From contig BLLU01000179.1 of NCBI GenBank assembly GCA_011959105.1, positions 1 through 64,000 on the forward strand: 64,000 nucleotides of DNA, given 5' to 3'. The notes under the pieces were generated by a model that saw nothing but the letters and a program-made list of their open reading frames with translations, was not told the DNA's origin and did no database searches. Made by a program: the position numbers and the translations under genes. This document shows, piece by piece, positions 20,742 through 30,631 of the stretch. How positions within the stretch are numbered: the stretch's first letter is position 1; each line of letters opens with the position of its first letter. The stretch comes from Lachnospiraceae bacterium. Lineage in GTDB: Bacteria; Bacillota; Clostridia; Lachnospirales; Lachnospiraceae.

Positions 20742-21692
20742 ATGCAACGCGTCAGAGGACAGATCGGAGCGGAGAGGGTCGATTTAAAATCCTGGCAGAA
20801 ATATGGCGTCACGGTGGCGGTGCTGGATACAGGCATGGCCGTGCATCCGGACCTGGAGGGGCGTTTGGATGCTTTTTTTGATTTTGTCCGGGGAAAGGGC
20901 AGAGAAGCAGCCTGTTATGACGACAACGGTCACGGAACCCATGTGTGCGGCATCCTGTGCGGCAGCGGCAGGATGTCTGACGGCAGATACAGGGGGATCG
21001 CGCCGGACAGCCGCCTGGTGGTATGCAAAGTGTTGGACCATCAGGGAGACGGCAGCATGGAACACATGCTGCAGGGGCTTCTGTTCGTAGAGAGGAATTA
21101 CAGGAGGTATGATATCAGGGTGGTGAATATCTCGGTGGGGATCGGCCAGCTTCGGGATCGGGAGAAGGTCTCCGCGCTGGCTGAAGCGGTGCAGCGACTG
21201 TGGAAGCTGGGGTTGGTGGTGGTCTGCGCGGCGGGCAACAAAGGGCCGGGAGAGAACACGCTCTCTGCCATCGGTACTGGGGATAGGGTAATTATGGTGG
21301 GCTGTCACGACGGAAGCTATCGGCGGGGAGATCCCGGCAGCTGCAGTCTGTATTCCGGACGGGGACAGGAGGGAAGCCGCATCCGCAAGCCGGACCTGGT
21401 GGCGCCGGGAACGGATATCATGTCCTGTAATGCCTACTGGCAGAAGGGAAGACGTCCGGAATACTATACGGTCAAGAGCGGAACATCCATGGCAACCCCC
21501 ATTGTAACGGGATGTGCTGCCCTGCTGTTACAAAAAGAGCCCTATCTGTCCAATGACCGGGTGCGTGAACGACTGATATATTCGGCCCGGGATCTGGGGG
21601 CTCCCTGGAATCAGCAGGGGGAGAGTGGTATTATAGTGTCAAGTTGCAGGAAAATCAGCAAATTTAAAAATAATGTCAATATTTGTCGATGA
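20742..21692 (+). CDS. S8 subtilisin-like serine peptidase, no visible signal peptide
   Basis: VAVLDTGMAVHPDL (Asp), DDNGHGTHVCGI (His), SGTSMATPIVTGCAALLLQ (Ser). Confidence 0.9.
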   Translation: MQRVRGQIGAERVDLKSWQKYGVTVAVLDTGMAVHPDLEGRLDAFFDFVRGKGREAACYDDNGHGTHVCGILCGSGRMSDGRYRGIAPDSRLVVCKVLDHQGDGSMEHMLQGLLFVERNYRRYDIRVVNISVGIGQLRDREKVSALAEAVQRLWKLGLVVVCAAGNKGPGENTLSAIGTGDRVIMVGCHDGSYRRGDPGSCSLYSGRGQEGSRIRKPDLVAPGTDIMSCNAYWQKGRRPEYYTVKSGTSMATPIVTGCAALLLQKEPYLSNDRVRERLIYSARDLGAPWNQQGESGIIVSSCRKISKFKNNVNICR

Positions 21693-21914
21693 AATACAGG
21701 TTTTGTAAATAGAATTCGTGTGATATAATTATCGAGAAGAGTCTTGACGTGTAATAAGCAGTTTTGACATTTATAACATATTGAATCGTTAAGATTTGTA
21801 TGTTACAGAAAAGCAGCCAAAAGGGAGGAGGGGAATCCAGTGGAATAGAAACAGTGAAGTAAATTTTTGGCAGTGATAACAGAGTGTGTGCTGAAGTGCA
21901 AAGGAGGTATAAGA

Positions 21915-22247
21915 ATGATGAAAAGAAAATTGATGAAAAGAATCAAGATAAATACGATTAATGCTTTTGCGCTGTTTCTGACGGCTATCATTTTAACAAC
22001 ACCATTAGTTGCATATGCAGCCTTTGTACAACCGGGATTAGTCAATGGAGACGGTGTGCGCCTAAGAGAAACACCGGGTTTAAATGGAGTTGTCTTAGGA
22101 TTAATGTACAGGGGCGAAAAAATAACATTGAGCGATGAAATCGATCATGATTACCCGGCGTGGGTCTATTTAAGGAGAGAAAAGAATCAGACGGTAGGCT
22201 GGATGGAATGGTCTTATTTTATTCATGATTGGGAGTCGGAATCCTAA
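21915..22247 (+). CDS. small secreted SH3-like protein
   Basis: Signal peptide; NGDGVRLRETPGLNGVVLGLMYRGEKITL resembles a bacterial SH3 domain; RBS aaggagg. Confidence 0.6.
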   Translation: MMKRKLMKRIKINTINAFALFLTAIILTTPLVAYAAFVQPGLVNGDGVRLRETPGLNGVVLGLMYRGEKITLSDEIDHDYPAWVYLRREKNQTVGWMEWSYFIHDWESES

Positions 22248-22260
22248 AGATTGGGTTTTA

Positions 22261-22314
22261 ATACATATTCTATTCTCCCGGTATAGTTTGGAGAGAATAG
22301 AATATGTATTTTTC
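22261..22314 (+). terminator. Rho-independent terminator
   Basis: Perfect 17-bp stem ATACATATTCTATTCTC/GAGAATAGAATATGTAT followed by TTTTTC. Confidence 0.85.
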
Positions 22315-22333
22315 TTTTGAGCGGAGGTATAAG

Positions 22334-23398
22334 ATGGGTTTGAGAAAGCGGATTTTCAAAAGGAAAGTACTGATTTTATCTTTTATTGGCGTATGTTTTC
22401 TATCCGGTTGCGGACAAGAATACGGTAGCGGTCCTTTATCGGAAGCAGCTGACAATCGCGTTACTGAGGAAAACGATATAAATTATTCCGAAAACATGGC
22501 AGAAACGGAAGAGGATGAAGAAGAGGATGCATTGGAAACTGCTGTAAATATGAAAGAAGAATATATTCGCTATAATGGTAATGATGAGATTGACCTGTTG
22601 AGAGCGATGCATCGCTGCGCGTCTGATGGGGAAAAAATATATCTTGCATATGGTGAACCTGATTTATATGTCATGCCAATGGGCGCAGATGAACATTCCA
22701 GGGTATATATTGACAACCCGAAAGAAATGGATATCTGCCATGTTGCCATGGATCCCTATGGGAGGATTCATTTGCTGGCGGCGGATTCCGATGGCGATGA
22801 GTGGTTTATCTGGCGCCTTGATGAAAGCGGTCAGATTGACAAAGAGATTGATATTTCTTCGCACATTGAGACAAAACAGGTGCCGCTTTGGTTTCTGATT
22901 GATAAAGAAGGCAATTATTATTTTCAATGGATGATGAATCGAAATGGGATCATTATAGACAGCGAAGGGGGACTTATGCACAGCTTTTCACCTGAATCGC
23001 TGGAAATCAGATGGATCTACGAAGCCGAAGCAGGAAGGGATGGTTTCATTTATCTTGTTTACGGTGATCAGAGCGACACATTGAAAATAGGCGCGCTTAA
23101 TATGGAAACTTGTTCTATAAAAAAAGAAGAATCCTCCTTTGCGTTTCCTGGAAACGAAACATTCAGTGAAATGTCCATGGGCACGGATACAGATTTTCTA
23201 TTATTTAGCCCATATAGCGGAATCTGGGCTTATGATAATGAAAAAGGAATCCTTGAAAACCGCAAGACGATACCGGATCTGAATATCCCCCAAGATACAT
23301 ATTTCTGGCCTCTTACATTTTTGACTGACGGAAGGCTGCTTCTGTTAGAGAGAACCGAAAATGAGGTCCATTTAAAATATATTCCGGCGGGCGAATAA
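22334..23398 (+). CDS. putative lipoprotein with beta-propeller-like repeats
   Basis: Lipobox LSGC; MDPYGRIHLLAADSDG / IDKEGNYYFQWM repeats; start inferred at 22334 because 22304 lies inside the terminator. Confidence 0.65.
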   Translation: MGLRKRIFKRKVLILSFIGVCFLSGCGQEYGSGPLSEAADNRVTEENDINYSENMAETEEDEEEDALETAVNMKEEYIRYNGNDEIDLLRAMHRCASDGEKIYLAYGEPDLYVMPMGADEHSRVYIDNPKEMDICHVAMDPYGRIHLLAADSDGDEWFIWRLDESGQIDKEIDISSHIETKQVPLWFLIDKEGNYYFQWMMNRNGIIIDSEGGLMHSFSPESLEIRWIYEAEAGRDGFIYLVYGDQSDTLKIGALNMETCSIKKEESSFAFPGNETFSEMSMGTDTDFLLFSPYSGIWAYDNEKGILENRKTIPDLNIPQDTYFWPLTFLTDGRLLLLERTENEVHLKYIPAGE

Positions 23399-23412
23399 GG
23401 AGATTGGGAAAG

Positions 23413-24717
23413 ATGAAAAAGCAGTTTTTATGGGGCGTAACAATGCTATGCTTTTTGCTTGCCGGATGCGGCACAAAGCCGTCTGCGGAAGCAGAGGCAG
23501 ATATCTTGAAGCTGGCGACTTTTCAAGGGAAATCCTCCAGTTTATGTCAATGGGTGGATCGGTATAATGAGAATCATTCGGATGTGAAAATAGAGATCGT
23601 TAATTATCTGGATAATTACCCTGATCTGTATGATGCCCTCAATCAAATAAAAATTGAGATCAGTGCCGGAAAAGGTCCTGATATGGTGGACTTTGGAAAT
23701 CGATATTCACCGCTTGACGCGTCCTGCGGAATAATGATTGATTTATATCCTTTCATGCAAAAGGATAAAATGCTTGACCGGCATAATTTTCAATGTAATA
23801 TTTGGGAAGCCTTTGAAATAGATGACAGTTTGTTTGTTCTTGTACCCAATTATACAATAGACTCCTATGCCACGGATCATGCGGCTTTGGCTGGCTTGGA
23901 TCGTATGAATATTAATCAGTTGGTAGATGCTTACGATATGTTGGATGAGGGGAGTATTCTTTTTCCGGGGGAAACCAAGCTGGCTGTATTTGGAATGATA
24001 TGTTTTGGCAGCCTGGAAAATTATATTGACTGGGGAACTGGCACCTGTGATTTTGACAGTGAAAGTTTTAAAGAACTTTTGCGGTTTTCCAATAGATTTC
24101 CTCTGAATTTAAATATAGATAATGATTACTCGGCAAAAGCGTTTTTTACAGAAGGACGTGCCCTTTTGTATCCGGTATCCATTAATAATGTCTATGGGAC
24201 CGCTTATGTAAGAATGCTTTTTGGAAGTACACCCACATATATAGGATATCCGTTTGATGAGGGGGGAGGAAATATGGCGGAAATTACAAATCTTGCGATC
24301 GGGATCAGTGCATCCAGCCAAAATAAAGAGAAGTCTTGGGAATTTTTAAAGAGCCTGCTTGATGAAGAATTTCAGGACAATATAAAAAGGGGATTGCCTG
24401 TTCGGATCAGCTCTCTGGAAAAAAAAATAGAGGCCGCCATGAGAACAGAATATGACGCAAACGGTGAAAAAGTAGCGAAAGACGCCATACGTTTTGAGGG
24501 GGAAGATCCTGAAAATATTTATGAAATAACTGCGGAAGATGCCGAAATGCTGAAAACAATTATTAATAAAATTGAGTATAACACAGCAGATGATCAAGAA
24601 CTGAAAGGCATCTTACTGGAAGAAGCCGAATATCTGTTTAACAATGATCGAAATGTGGACGATGTTGCGAAAATAATTCAAAATCGCGCAAGCGTATATA
24701 TTAGTGAGAATAAGTAG
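23413..24717 (+). CDS. extracellular solute-binding lipoprotein (ABC-type)
   Basis: Lipobox LLAGC; ILKLATFQGKSSSLCQWVDRYNENHSDVKIEIVNYLDNYPD, GKGPDMVDFGN. Confidence 0.8.
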   Translation: MKKQFLWGVTMLCFLLAGCGTKPSAEAEADILKLATFQGKSSSLCQWVDRYNENHSDVKIEIVNYLDNYPDLYDALNQIKIEISAGKGPDMVDFGNRYSPLDASCGIMIDLYPFMQKDKMLDRHNFQCNIWEAFEIDDSLFVLVPNYTIDSYATDHAALAGLDRMNINQLVDAYDMLDEGSILFPGETKLAVFGMICFGSLENYIDWGTGTCDFDSESFKELLRFSNRFPLNLNIDNDYSAKAFFTEGRALLYPVSINNVYGTAYVRMLFGSTPTYIGYPFDEGGGNMAEITNLAIGISASSQNKEKSWEFLKSLLDEEFQDNIKRGLPVRISSLEKKIEAAMRTEYDANGEKVAKDAIRFEGEDPENIYEITAEDAEMLKTIINKIEYNTADDQELKGILLEEAEYLFNNDRNVDDVAKIIQNRASVYISENK

Positions 24718-24757
24718 AATCACAGCAATTTCTTTTAAAGCCAGGAAAATCGTTCCC

Positions 24758-24806
24758 AAGCAGGAAGCTGACTCCTATACCGGAGGCGGTTCCTGCTTAT
24801 TTTTTG
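24758..24806 (+). terminator. Rho-independent terminator
   Basis: AAGCAGGAA...TTCCTGCTT followed by ATTTTTTG. Confidence 0.75.
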
Positions 24807-24987
24807 CTTAAAAAATGCTTTCTGCCAGATGGCGGTAATGATTTTTCAAATATGCGCTAAGATATGTGAGTAGTCATGGGACAATCCAACAGACGAATAG
24901 AATGAGTATATGATAGCATGCAACCGCGAAAAGAACCAGAACGGCGCGGGGCTGCGCTTATAGATCAGGTATATCAGGAAAGGGGAG

Positions 24988-25263
24988 ATGGCCTTGAAAC
25001 TGTCGGAGGAAATCCTTACAGGAATGGCGGAGGTGGATATTCGAACTGTGGAGATTTCTGAACTCACCGACCTGCGGGATATAGAAATCGACACTTCACA
25101 GCCGGTGGAGAAAAAGCTGGATGCTTTTGCCAGACAGACAAAGAATGTCTATGTGAACCGAATCGGGGACTATGTGGTAAAAGTCCGATTCCAGGAAGGC
25201 GGAGCTACGATAGATGATAAAATGGCGGAATATCTGCGGAGAATGTCGGAAATATACCTATAG
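24988..25263 (+). CDS. small protein, possible DUF6870-type element-associated protein
   Basis: 91 aa ORF directly upstream of the recombinases; family name from memory. Confidence 0.5.
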   Translation: MALKLSEEILTGMAEVDIRTVEISELTDLRDIEIDTSQPVEKKLDAFARQTKNVYVNRIGDYVVKVRFQEGGATIDDKMAEYLRRMSEIYL

Positions 25264-25339
25264 AACATTTTCATAAGGCTTTCAAAAGCCATAAAAGAGG
25301 CTTGTTGCCATCACCAGAATATAAGTCAGGAGTGACAGC

Positions 25340-27088
25340 ATGAAAGAAACGGGGGAACAAAAACCGTTCCTTGCAGCCATGTATCTTCGCCTTTCCAGGG
25401 AGGACAGCGAAGTGGGAACCATCGCTGCTTTCGGAACGGCAGAGAAAAAAGATGGCACATTCAAAGCCGAGAGCAACAGCATCGGCAGTCAGAGAGAGCT
25501 GATCCGCTCTTTTATCGAAGGGCAGATGGATATGGAACTCTTTGACTGCTATGCGGATGACAATTATTCCGGCAGCGATTTCAACAGACCAGAATTTAAA
25601 AGGATGATGAGAGACATTGAGGCGGGCAGGGTGAATTGCGTCATTGTGAAAGACCTGTCCCGTTTCGGGCGGGATTACATCGAGACCGGGAGATATCTGG
25701 AACGGGTATTTCCGGCCCTTGGAGTGCGATTTATCGCGCTTACCGATCACTATGACAGTTTTTCGGCCGATGCCGGAGAGCGGAATATTGTGCTGCCGGT
25801 TAAAAATTTCATAAACGACAGCTACTGCCGGGATATTTCCGTTAAGGTCAAGAGCCAGCTTGCGGTCAAGCGGGGGAATGGGGAATGCCTGGCCGCTTTC
25901 GCCGTATATGGCTACCAAAAATCGCCGGAGAATAGAAATAAGCTGCTGGTGGACGACTATGCCGCCGGGATCGTGCGGAGAATTTTTGCCTGGAAGATTG
26001 AAGGAATGGCGGCTTCCGCCATTGCGGAAAAATTGAATGCCCTTTGCATCCTTTCCCCAAGGGAATATAAGAAATCCCTGGGACTTAACTACCGGGGTGG
26101 ATTTTCAGGGGGAAACAGTTCGAAGTGGAGCGATACGGCGGTCAAGAGGATATTGACCAACGAGATTTACCTGGGCCATCTGGTACAGGGAAAGACGGAG
26201 CGGATCAATTACAAGATAAAGAAATGCGTGGAAAAACCGAGAGAGGAATGGGTAAGGGTGGAAAACACCCATGAGGCCATTGTCTCCTCGGACGATTTTG
26301 CCATTGTGCAGAACCTCCTTAAAGCAGACGGGCGCATCAGCCCGGCGAGGAAAGAGTTAAGCCCCTTTATGGGGCTGCTCTTCTGCGGGGATTGCAGAGA
26401 GCAGATGGTAAGGCGGGTCAACCGCTATAAGGGGACAGAAAAGGTATACTATATCTGCTCCACAAAGAACCGTGGAGAAGGATGCAGCCGCCACAGTACC
26501 CTGGAGGCGGTGTTGAAGGAATTGGCTGAAACTGCCATCCGCCGATATGTTAATGTCTTTCTGGAACAGGGGCGGCTGTACGCACAGGCAAAGGAATGTG
26601 AGGCGAACTTGCAGGCAGTCGTCTATTATAATAGGGAAATTGCCCGTCTCAAACAAGAGAAGGATAAATACTACAGCCTGTGCGCGGGACTGTATGAGGA
26701 TCTGCGCACAGGGGTTATCACCAAGGGGGAATTTGACCGGCTCCGCAGTGCGTTTCAAAGAAAGGCAGAAAAGCTGTCAGCGGCGGAAGAAAACCAGGAG
26801 CGGCTTGTCCGGGAGTCGTTTATATTCGGCCTGCGCAGCGCGGGACGGCTGGCATCCTTTAAAAACTCCCTGGAATTAAAGGAGATCGACCGCCATACCC
26901 TTGCCAGCCTTGTCAAAAGGATCCGGGTCTATGAGGGAAAGCGGGTGGAGATGGAATTCTACTTCACCGACCCGTACCGGGCCATGGCGGACTATAACGA
27001 AAAGGCTGCTTCCGATCCCTCTGGGACATTTATCCCTACCGGGAATGAGACGCAAAATGCGTCTGCCGGAATGGAAAGGAGGGCGTGA
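25340..27088 (+). CDS. large serine recombinase 1
   Basis: AAMYLRLSREDSE resolvase N-term, VKDLSRFGRDYIETGRYLE, recombinase domain, zinc ribbon CGDCREQM...YYICSTKNRGEGC, C-terminal coiled coil. Confidence 0.92.
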   Translation: MKETGEQKPFLAAMYLRLSREDSEVGTIAAFGTAEKKDGTFKAESNSIGSQRELIRSFIEGQMDMELFDCYADDNYSGSDFNRPEFKRMMRDIEAGRVNCVIVKDLSRFGRDYIETGRYLERVFPALGVRFIALTDHYDSFSADAGERNIVLPVKNFINDSYCRDISVKVKSQLAVKRGNGECLAAFAVYGYQKSPENRNKLLVDDYAAGIVRRIFAWKIEGMAASAIAEKLNALCILSPREYKKSLGLNYRGGFSGGNSSKWSDTAVKRILTNEIYLGHLVQGKTERINYKIKKCVEKPREEWVRVENTHEAIVSSDDFAIVQNLLKADGRISPARKELSPFMGLLFCGDCREQMVRRVNRYKGTEKVYYICSTKNRGEGCSRHSTLEAVLKELAETAIRRYVNVFLEQGRLYAQAKECEANLQAVVYYNREIARLKQEKDKYYSLCAGLYEDLRTGVITKGEFDRLRSAFQRKAEKLSAAEENQERLVRESFIFGLRSAGRLASFKNSLELKEIDRHTLASLVKRIRVYEGKRVEMEFYFTDPYRAMADYNEKAASDPSGTFIPTGNETQNASAGMERRA

Positions 27089-27089
27089 T

Positions 27090-28811
27090 ATGGGGAGAAC
27101 ATCAAAGCGTGTCCATGCCCCAGACAGCGCAGCAGCTGCAGTCCAGAGAGCAGGCCGACAAAAACAGCAGGGAACCAAGCTGTATAAGGCGGGTGTCTAT
27201 GCCAGACTGTCCTCAGATCGGGACATGAAAAAGAACGAATCCGCGGAAATGCAGATCGAGATCGCGGAGAAATATGCGGAGGACTGGAATCGGAACCACA
27301 GAGATAAGATAGAAATCGTTGGTCGTTATACCGATCTGGGAAAAACAGGGACGAACTTCGACCGTGTCGCTTTTAAGCAACTGATGCAGGATGTGCGGCT
27401 GGGTGAGATTAACTGTGTGATCGTAAAGGATCTGTCCAGATTTGGCAGGAACTATCTGGAGGCCGGAAACTACATAGAAAAAATATTCCCGTTTTTGGGC
27501 GTCCGATTCATTGCGGTCGCGGACGGGTACGACACAGGCACAAACGGCGGCAACGCAGGGCAGATGGCATCCGAGATAAAAAATCTGGTAAATGACATGT
27601 ACGCCAAAGACTTTTCCGCCAGGGCAAAGCTGTCTCTGAGACAGCGCAGGGAGGAGGGGGCCTATGTGGGAGGCCCGCCGCCCTACGGCTACGAGGCCTA
27701 TCAGGAGGGGCGGGTCAGGAAACTCTGTCCTGACGGGAACACGGCAGAGATTGTCCGTTTAATATATGAGCTGTTTGTGGAGACGGAAAATTGTCAAGCC
27801 GTGGCGGACTGGCTGAAAAAAAGAAGGATCAATCCACCGTCCGCATATAGGAAAAGCGGAGAGGTATACTGCCCGCCAGGGGCAGAGTACAGAGGCTGGA
27901 ACAGGGGAGCCGTGGAACGAATCATAAAAAGCGAGACCTATATCGGCGCCTTGGTGCAGGGCAAAACTTCCCTTACGGCCAGAAAGGAAGAAAACCGTAT
28001 CCGCAAACCGAAAGAAGAATGGGTAAAAAGAGAGAACGCCCATGAGCCATTGATTGACCTGAAATTATTCGAACAAGCCCTGAATATCTGTCGCAGAATA
28101 CAGGAACGCACAAACAGCCACGGGCATCCCACAAAAGGCTGTCCGATCGAAGAAAATATATTTGACAAGGTGCTTTATTGCGGCGTATGCGGCAGGAAGA
28201 TGACCAGAAACAGCCACGTTAAAGAATATGTGGACGGCAGGAGGGAACGCAGAGAGGGGTATTTTTGTCTGAATAGTATCGGCACAAAAAGAGAGCAAGG
28301 TACGCTTACGAACAGAATTTCCAAGACAGAACTGACGGATATTCTGTCTGTCCTGTTTCAGACGGAGTTTACCACTTGGTTAAAACAGCAAAAAGAATAT
28401 GTGGAGCAGGGGCAGGCTCTGGTGCGGCAGAAGCAACAGGAACTGGAGCAGAAACTGCGGCAGACGGACAGGCAGCTTTTGGCGCTTTCAGAGGAAGAGG
28501 GTGAGAAGTATATGGCATACCGCATGGGAAAACTGCTCCAGGAAGAATATGGCCGCTGCCGGCTCTGGAAAGACCAGCGCCTTATGGAATTAGAAAAGCA
28601 GAAAGAACAGTATCAGGAAAGGGCAAAGAATCTAAAACAGAGGGGGGAAGCATACTTAAAGGCAGTGCGTATCTTTTTCAAGCCGAACCCCCAAAAACGA
28701 TTGACGAAAGATCTGATGGAGATATTGATCAAGAAGATATATGTCTATCCGGGAAAGCGGATGGAAGTCGTACTGCCTTACGGTGATGTCTGGACTAAGG
28801 AGGTGAAGTGA
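27090..28811 (+). CDS. large serine recombinase 2
   Basis: AGVYARLSSDRD, VKDLSRFGRNYLEAGNYIE, CGVCGRKMTRN; starts 1 nt after recombinase 1 stop. Confidence 0.92.
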   Translation: MGRTSKRVHAPDSAAAAVQRAGRQKQQGTKLYKAGVYARLSSDRDMKKNESAEMQIEIAEKYAEDWNRNHRDKIEIVGRYTDLGKTGTNFDRVAFKQLMQDVRLGEINCVIVKDLSRFGRNYLEAGNYIEKIFPFLGVRFIAVADGYDTGTNGGNAGQMASEIKNLVNDMYAKDFSARAKLSLRQRREEGAYVGGPPPYGYEAYQEGRVRKLCPDGNTAEIVRLIYELFVETENCQAVADWLKKRRINPPSAYRKSGEVYCPPGAEYRGWNRGAVERIIKSETYIGALVQGKTSLTARKEENRIRKPKEEWVKRENAHEPLIDLKLFEQALNICRRIQERTNSHGHPTKGCPIEENIFDKVLYCGVCGRKMTRNSHVKEYVDGRRERREGYFCLNSIGTKREQGTLTNRISKTELTDILSVLFQTEFTTWLKQQKEYVEQGQALVRQKQQELEQKLRQTDRQLLALSEEEGEKYMAYRMGKLLQEEYGRCRLWKDQRLMELEKQKEQYQERAKNLKQRGEAYLKAVRIFFKPNPQKRLTKDLMEILIKKIYVYPGKRMEVVLPYGDVWTKEVK

Positions 28812-28812
28812 C

Positions 28813-30375
28813 ATGAGGGAAAAGCACAGAACAGCCATTTACCTGCGGATCTCTCAGGAGGATGTCCAGACGGAAATGAGGCAAAGGGGACGGGAGGAGA
28901 GCAACAGCATCAGCAGCCAGAGAAAATATCTGCTGGAATACATAGGCCGCGACACCAGGCTGGCGGACAGTGAAGTGATTGAATTTTGCGACGATGGTTT
29001 TACCGGAACCAACATGGAGCGGCCTGGGATGCAGGAAATGCTGAAACAGGTCAGGCAGAATCGGATCGGCTGCATTCTGGTGAAAGATATGTCCCGTTTT
29101 TCCAGAGATTATATAGAGATGGGAACATATTTGAATCAAATATTTCCCTTTATGGGAGTGGACTTCATAGCGATCAACGACGGATATGACAGCAGGGAGC
29201 ATGGCGGCGCGGCAATTACTCTGGATCTGGCATTCAAGACACTGCTCTATGACCTGTACAGCAAGGACGTGTCCGTCAAAGTAAAAGCATCCTTTGACAG
29301 CAAATGCGCCGGCGGGGAATATGTATTTGGGCAGGTTCCCCTGGGATACGAAAAAAGCAGAGAAGTGAAAAATATGGTGGTCGTCAATAAAAGAGAGGCA
29401 GAGATCGTCCGCTATATCTTTTCTCTGGCGGCGGAAGGCATGAGTACTGCACAGATCGTAAAGAAACTTTACGCAGAGCAGATTCCCACGGCGCGCCAAC
29501 TGCGTTCCCCCGATAAAAAGCCCCCAAAGGGAAAACACATCTGGAGCATGAATGCTGTCCGCAGAATTTTGGACAATCGTTTCTACATTGGGGAAATGGC
29601 CTACGGAAAGACCATCCGCAAGTCCGTTGGCAGTAAGGACAGGATCGCGGTTCCCAAAAGTGAATGGAAAGTGATTGAAAACCACCATGAACCGTTGGTG
29701 ACATCGGAGATGTTTGCCCGTGCGGCAAAGAAGGCTCTGGGCTGCTCCGCAAAAAGAAAGCGGGAAAAGCATCCGCTGACAGGGAAAATATATTGTGGCG
29801 GGTGCGGATACGCTTTGAGGTATAAACCAAGACAGAGAAAACATCCACAACATTTTTGGTGTGATCAACATGCGTTTTTGCAGATACCTGAGTGCTGCAC
29901 CTATATGAATGCGTCCATATTGGAGGAAATGGTTCTTACACTGTTAACGAAAGAGCTGATGCATAGGGGAGACCTGCTGAGGCAGCGGGGGGATCTGGAG
30001 CAGTTTCAGAAACGGATACTGGAGGAATTGGCCGGAAAAGCCAGGGAGTACAGGAAACAGTACCATGGTATGCAGAAAGAAAAGGATTCTCTGTACGAAA
30101 ACTATGCGGATGGACAGATGGATGCCCGGGAATACCGCTGCAGGGCCGATCAGTTGGACGGGCAGATGGAGGAATTGGCGGGTAAGATAAAAGCAGTGGA
30201 GACGGAACAGGACAGGGGGGAAGAAGAGGCGGGGAAAGTGATTCAGGATATGAAACAGATCATCCACTATTTACATTTGGAGGAATTGACGCAGGAGGTG
30301 GTGGATGCATTCATAAAAAAGGTGACGGTATATAAGGGAAAGCGAATGGAGATTGAGTGGGATTATTCAGAGTGA
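28813..30375 (+). CDS. large serine recombinase 3
   Basis: AIYLRISQEDVQ, VKDMSRFSRDYIEMGTYL, YCGGCGYALRYKPR...WCDQHAF; starts 1 nt after recombinase 2 stop. Confidence 0.92.
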   Translation: MREKHRTAIYLRISQEDVQTEMRQRGREESNSISSQRKYLLEYIGRDTRLADSEVIEFCDDGFTGTNMERPGMQEMLKQVRQNRIGCILVKDMSRFSRDYIEMGTYLNQIFPFMGVDFIAINDGYDSREHGGAAITLDLAFKTLLYDLYSKDVSVKVKASFDSKCAGGEYVFGQVPLGYEKSREVKNMVVVNKREAEIVRYIFSLAAEGMSTAQIVKKLYAEQIPTARQLRSPDKKPPKGKHIWSMNAVRRILDNRFYIGEMAYGKTIRKSVGSKDRIAVPKSEWKVIENHHEPLVTSEMFARAAKKALGCSAKRKREKHPLTGKIYCGGCGYALRYKPRQRKHPQHFWCDQHAFLQIPECCTYMNASILEEMVLTLLTKELMHRGDLLRQRGDLEQFQKRILEELAGKAREYRKQYHGMQKEKDSLYENYADGQMDAREYRCRADQLDGQMEELAGKIKAVETEQDRGEEEAGKVIQDMKQIIHYLHLEELTQEVVDAFIKKVTVYKGKRMEIEWDYSE

Positions 30376-30499
30376 AAGGGAGGTAGTTACTTAAGTTCAT
30401 AACACTAATTTGACATCAGCGGGGTGGGGCATGGTGAATCTGAGCGGTCTGCTGGATGGCCCCGGGGAAAGCAGATAGGGAGCAAAAGCAAAAAAAGCA

Positions 30500-30535
30500 T
30501 TGACATTCACGGTATAATTGTATACTCTTATACAA
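30500..30535 (+). promoter_or_regulatory. promoter overlapped by a perfect inverted-repeat operator candidate
   Basis: TTGACA (30500-30505), TATACT (30521-30526); TTGTATA-CTCT-TATACAA perfect 7-bp inverted repeat at 30518-30535. Confidence 0.6.
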
Positions 30536-30631
30536 GAGGTGTATATGAAAGTCCCGGCCAGAATCATCTGCGGAGGTATGTCTGAATCGCATGAGACAGT
30601 GGGCCGGGAGGACGAATCCCATGTGCCGGAG

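Larger units (their letters stand above)
24988..30375 (+). mobile_element. compact serine-recombinase triplet cassette or remnant of a larger integrative element
   Basis: Small ORF plus three coupled large serine recombinases inserted between core genes; ends not defined. Confidence 0.6.

Noticed and set aside
30448-30475. TCTGCT...AGCAGA hairpin after recombinase 3 as a terminator
   Set aside because: No T-run follows; could be a weak stem only.
24820-30480. Direct repeats flanking the recombinase triplet as att sites
   Set aside because: No convincing direct repeat found by eye between 24720-24990 and 30376-30520; boundaries left undefined.
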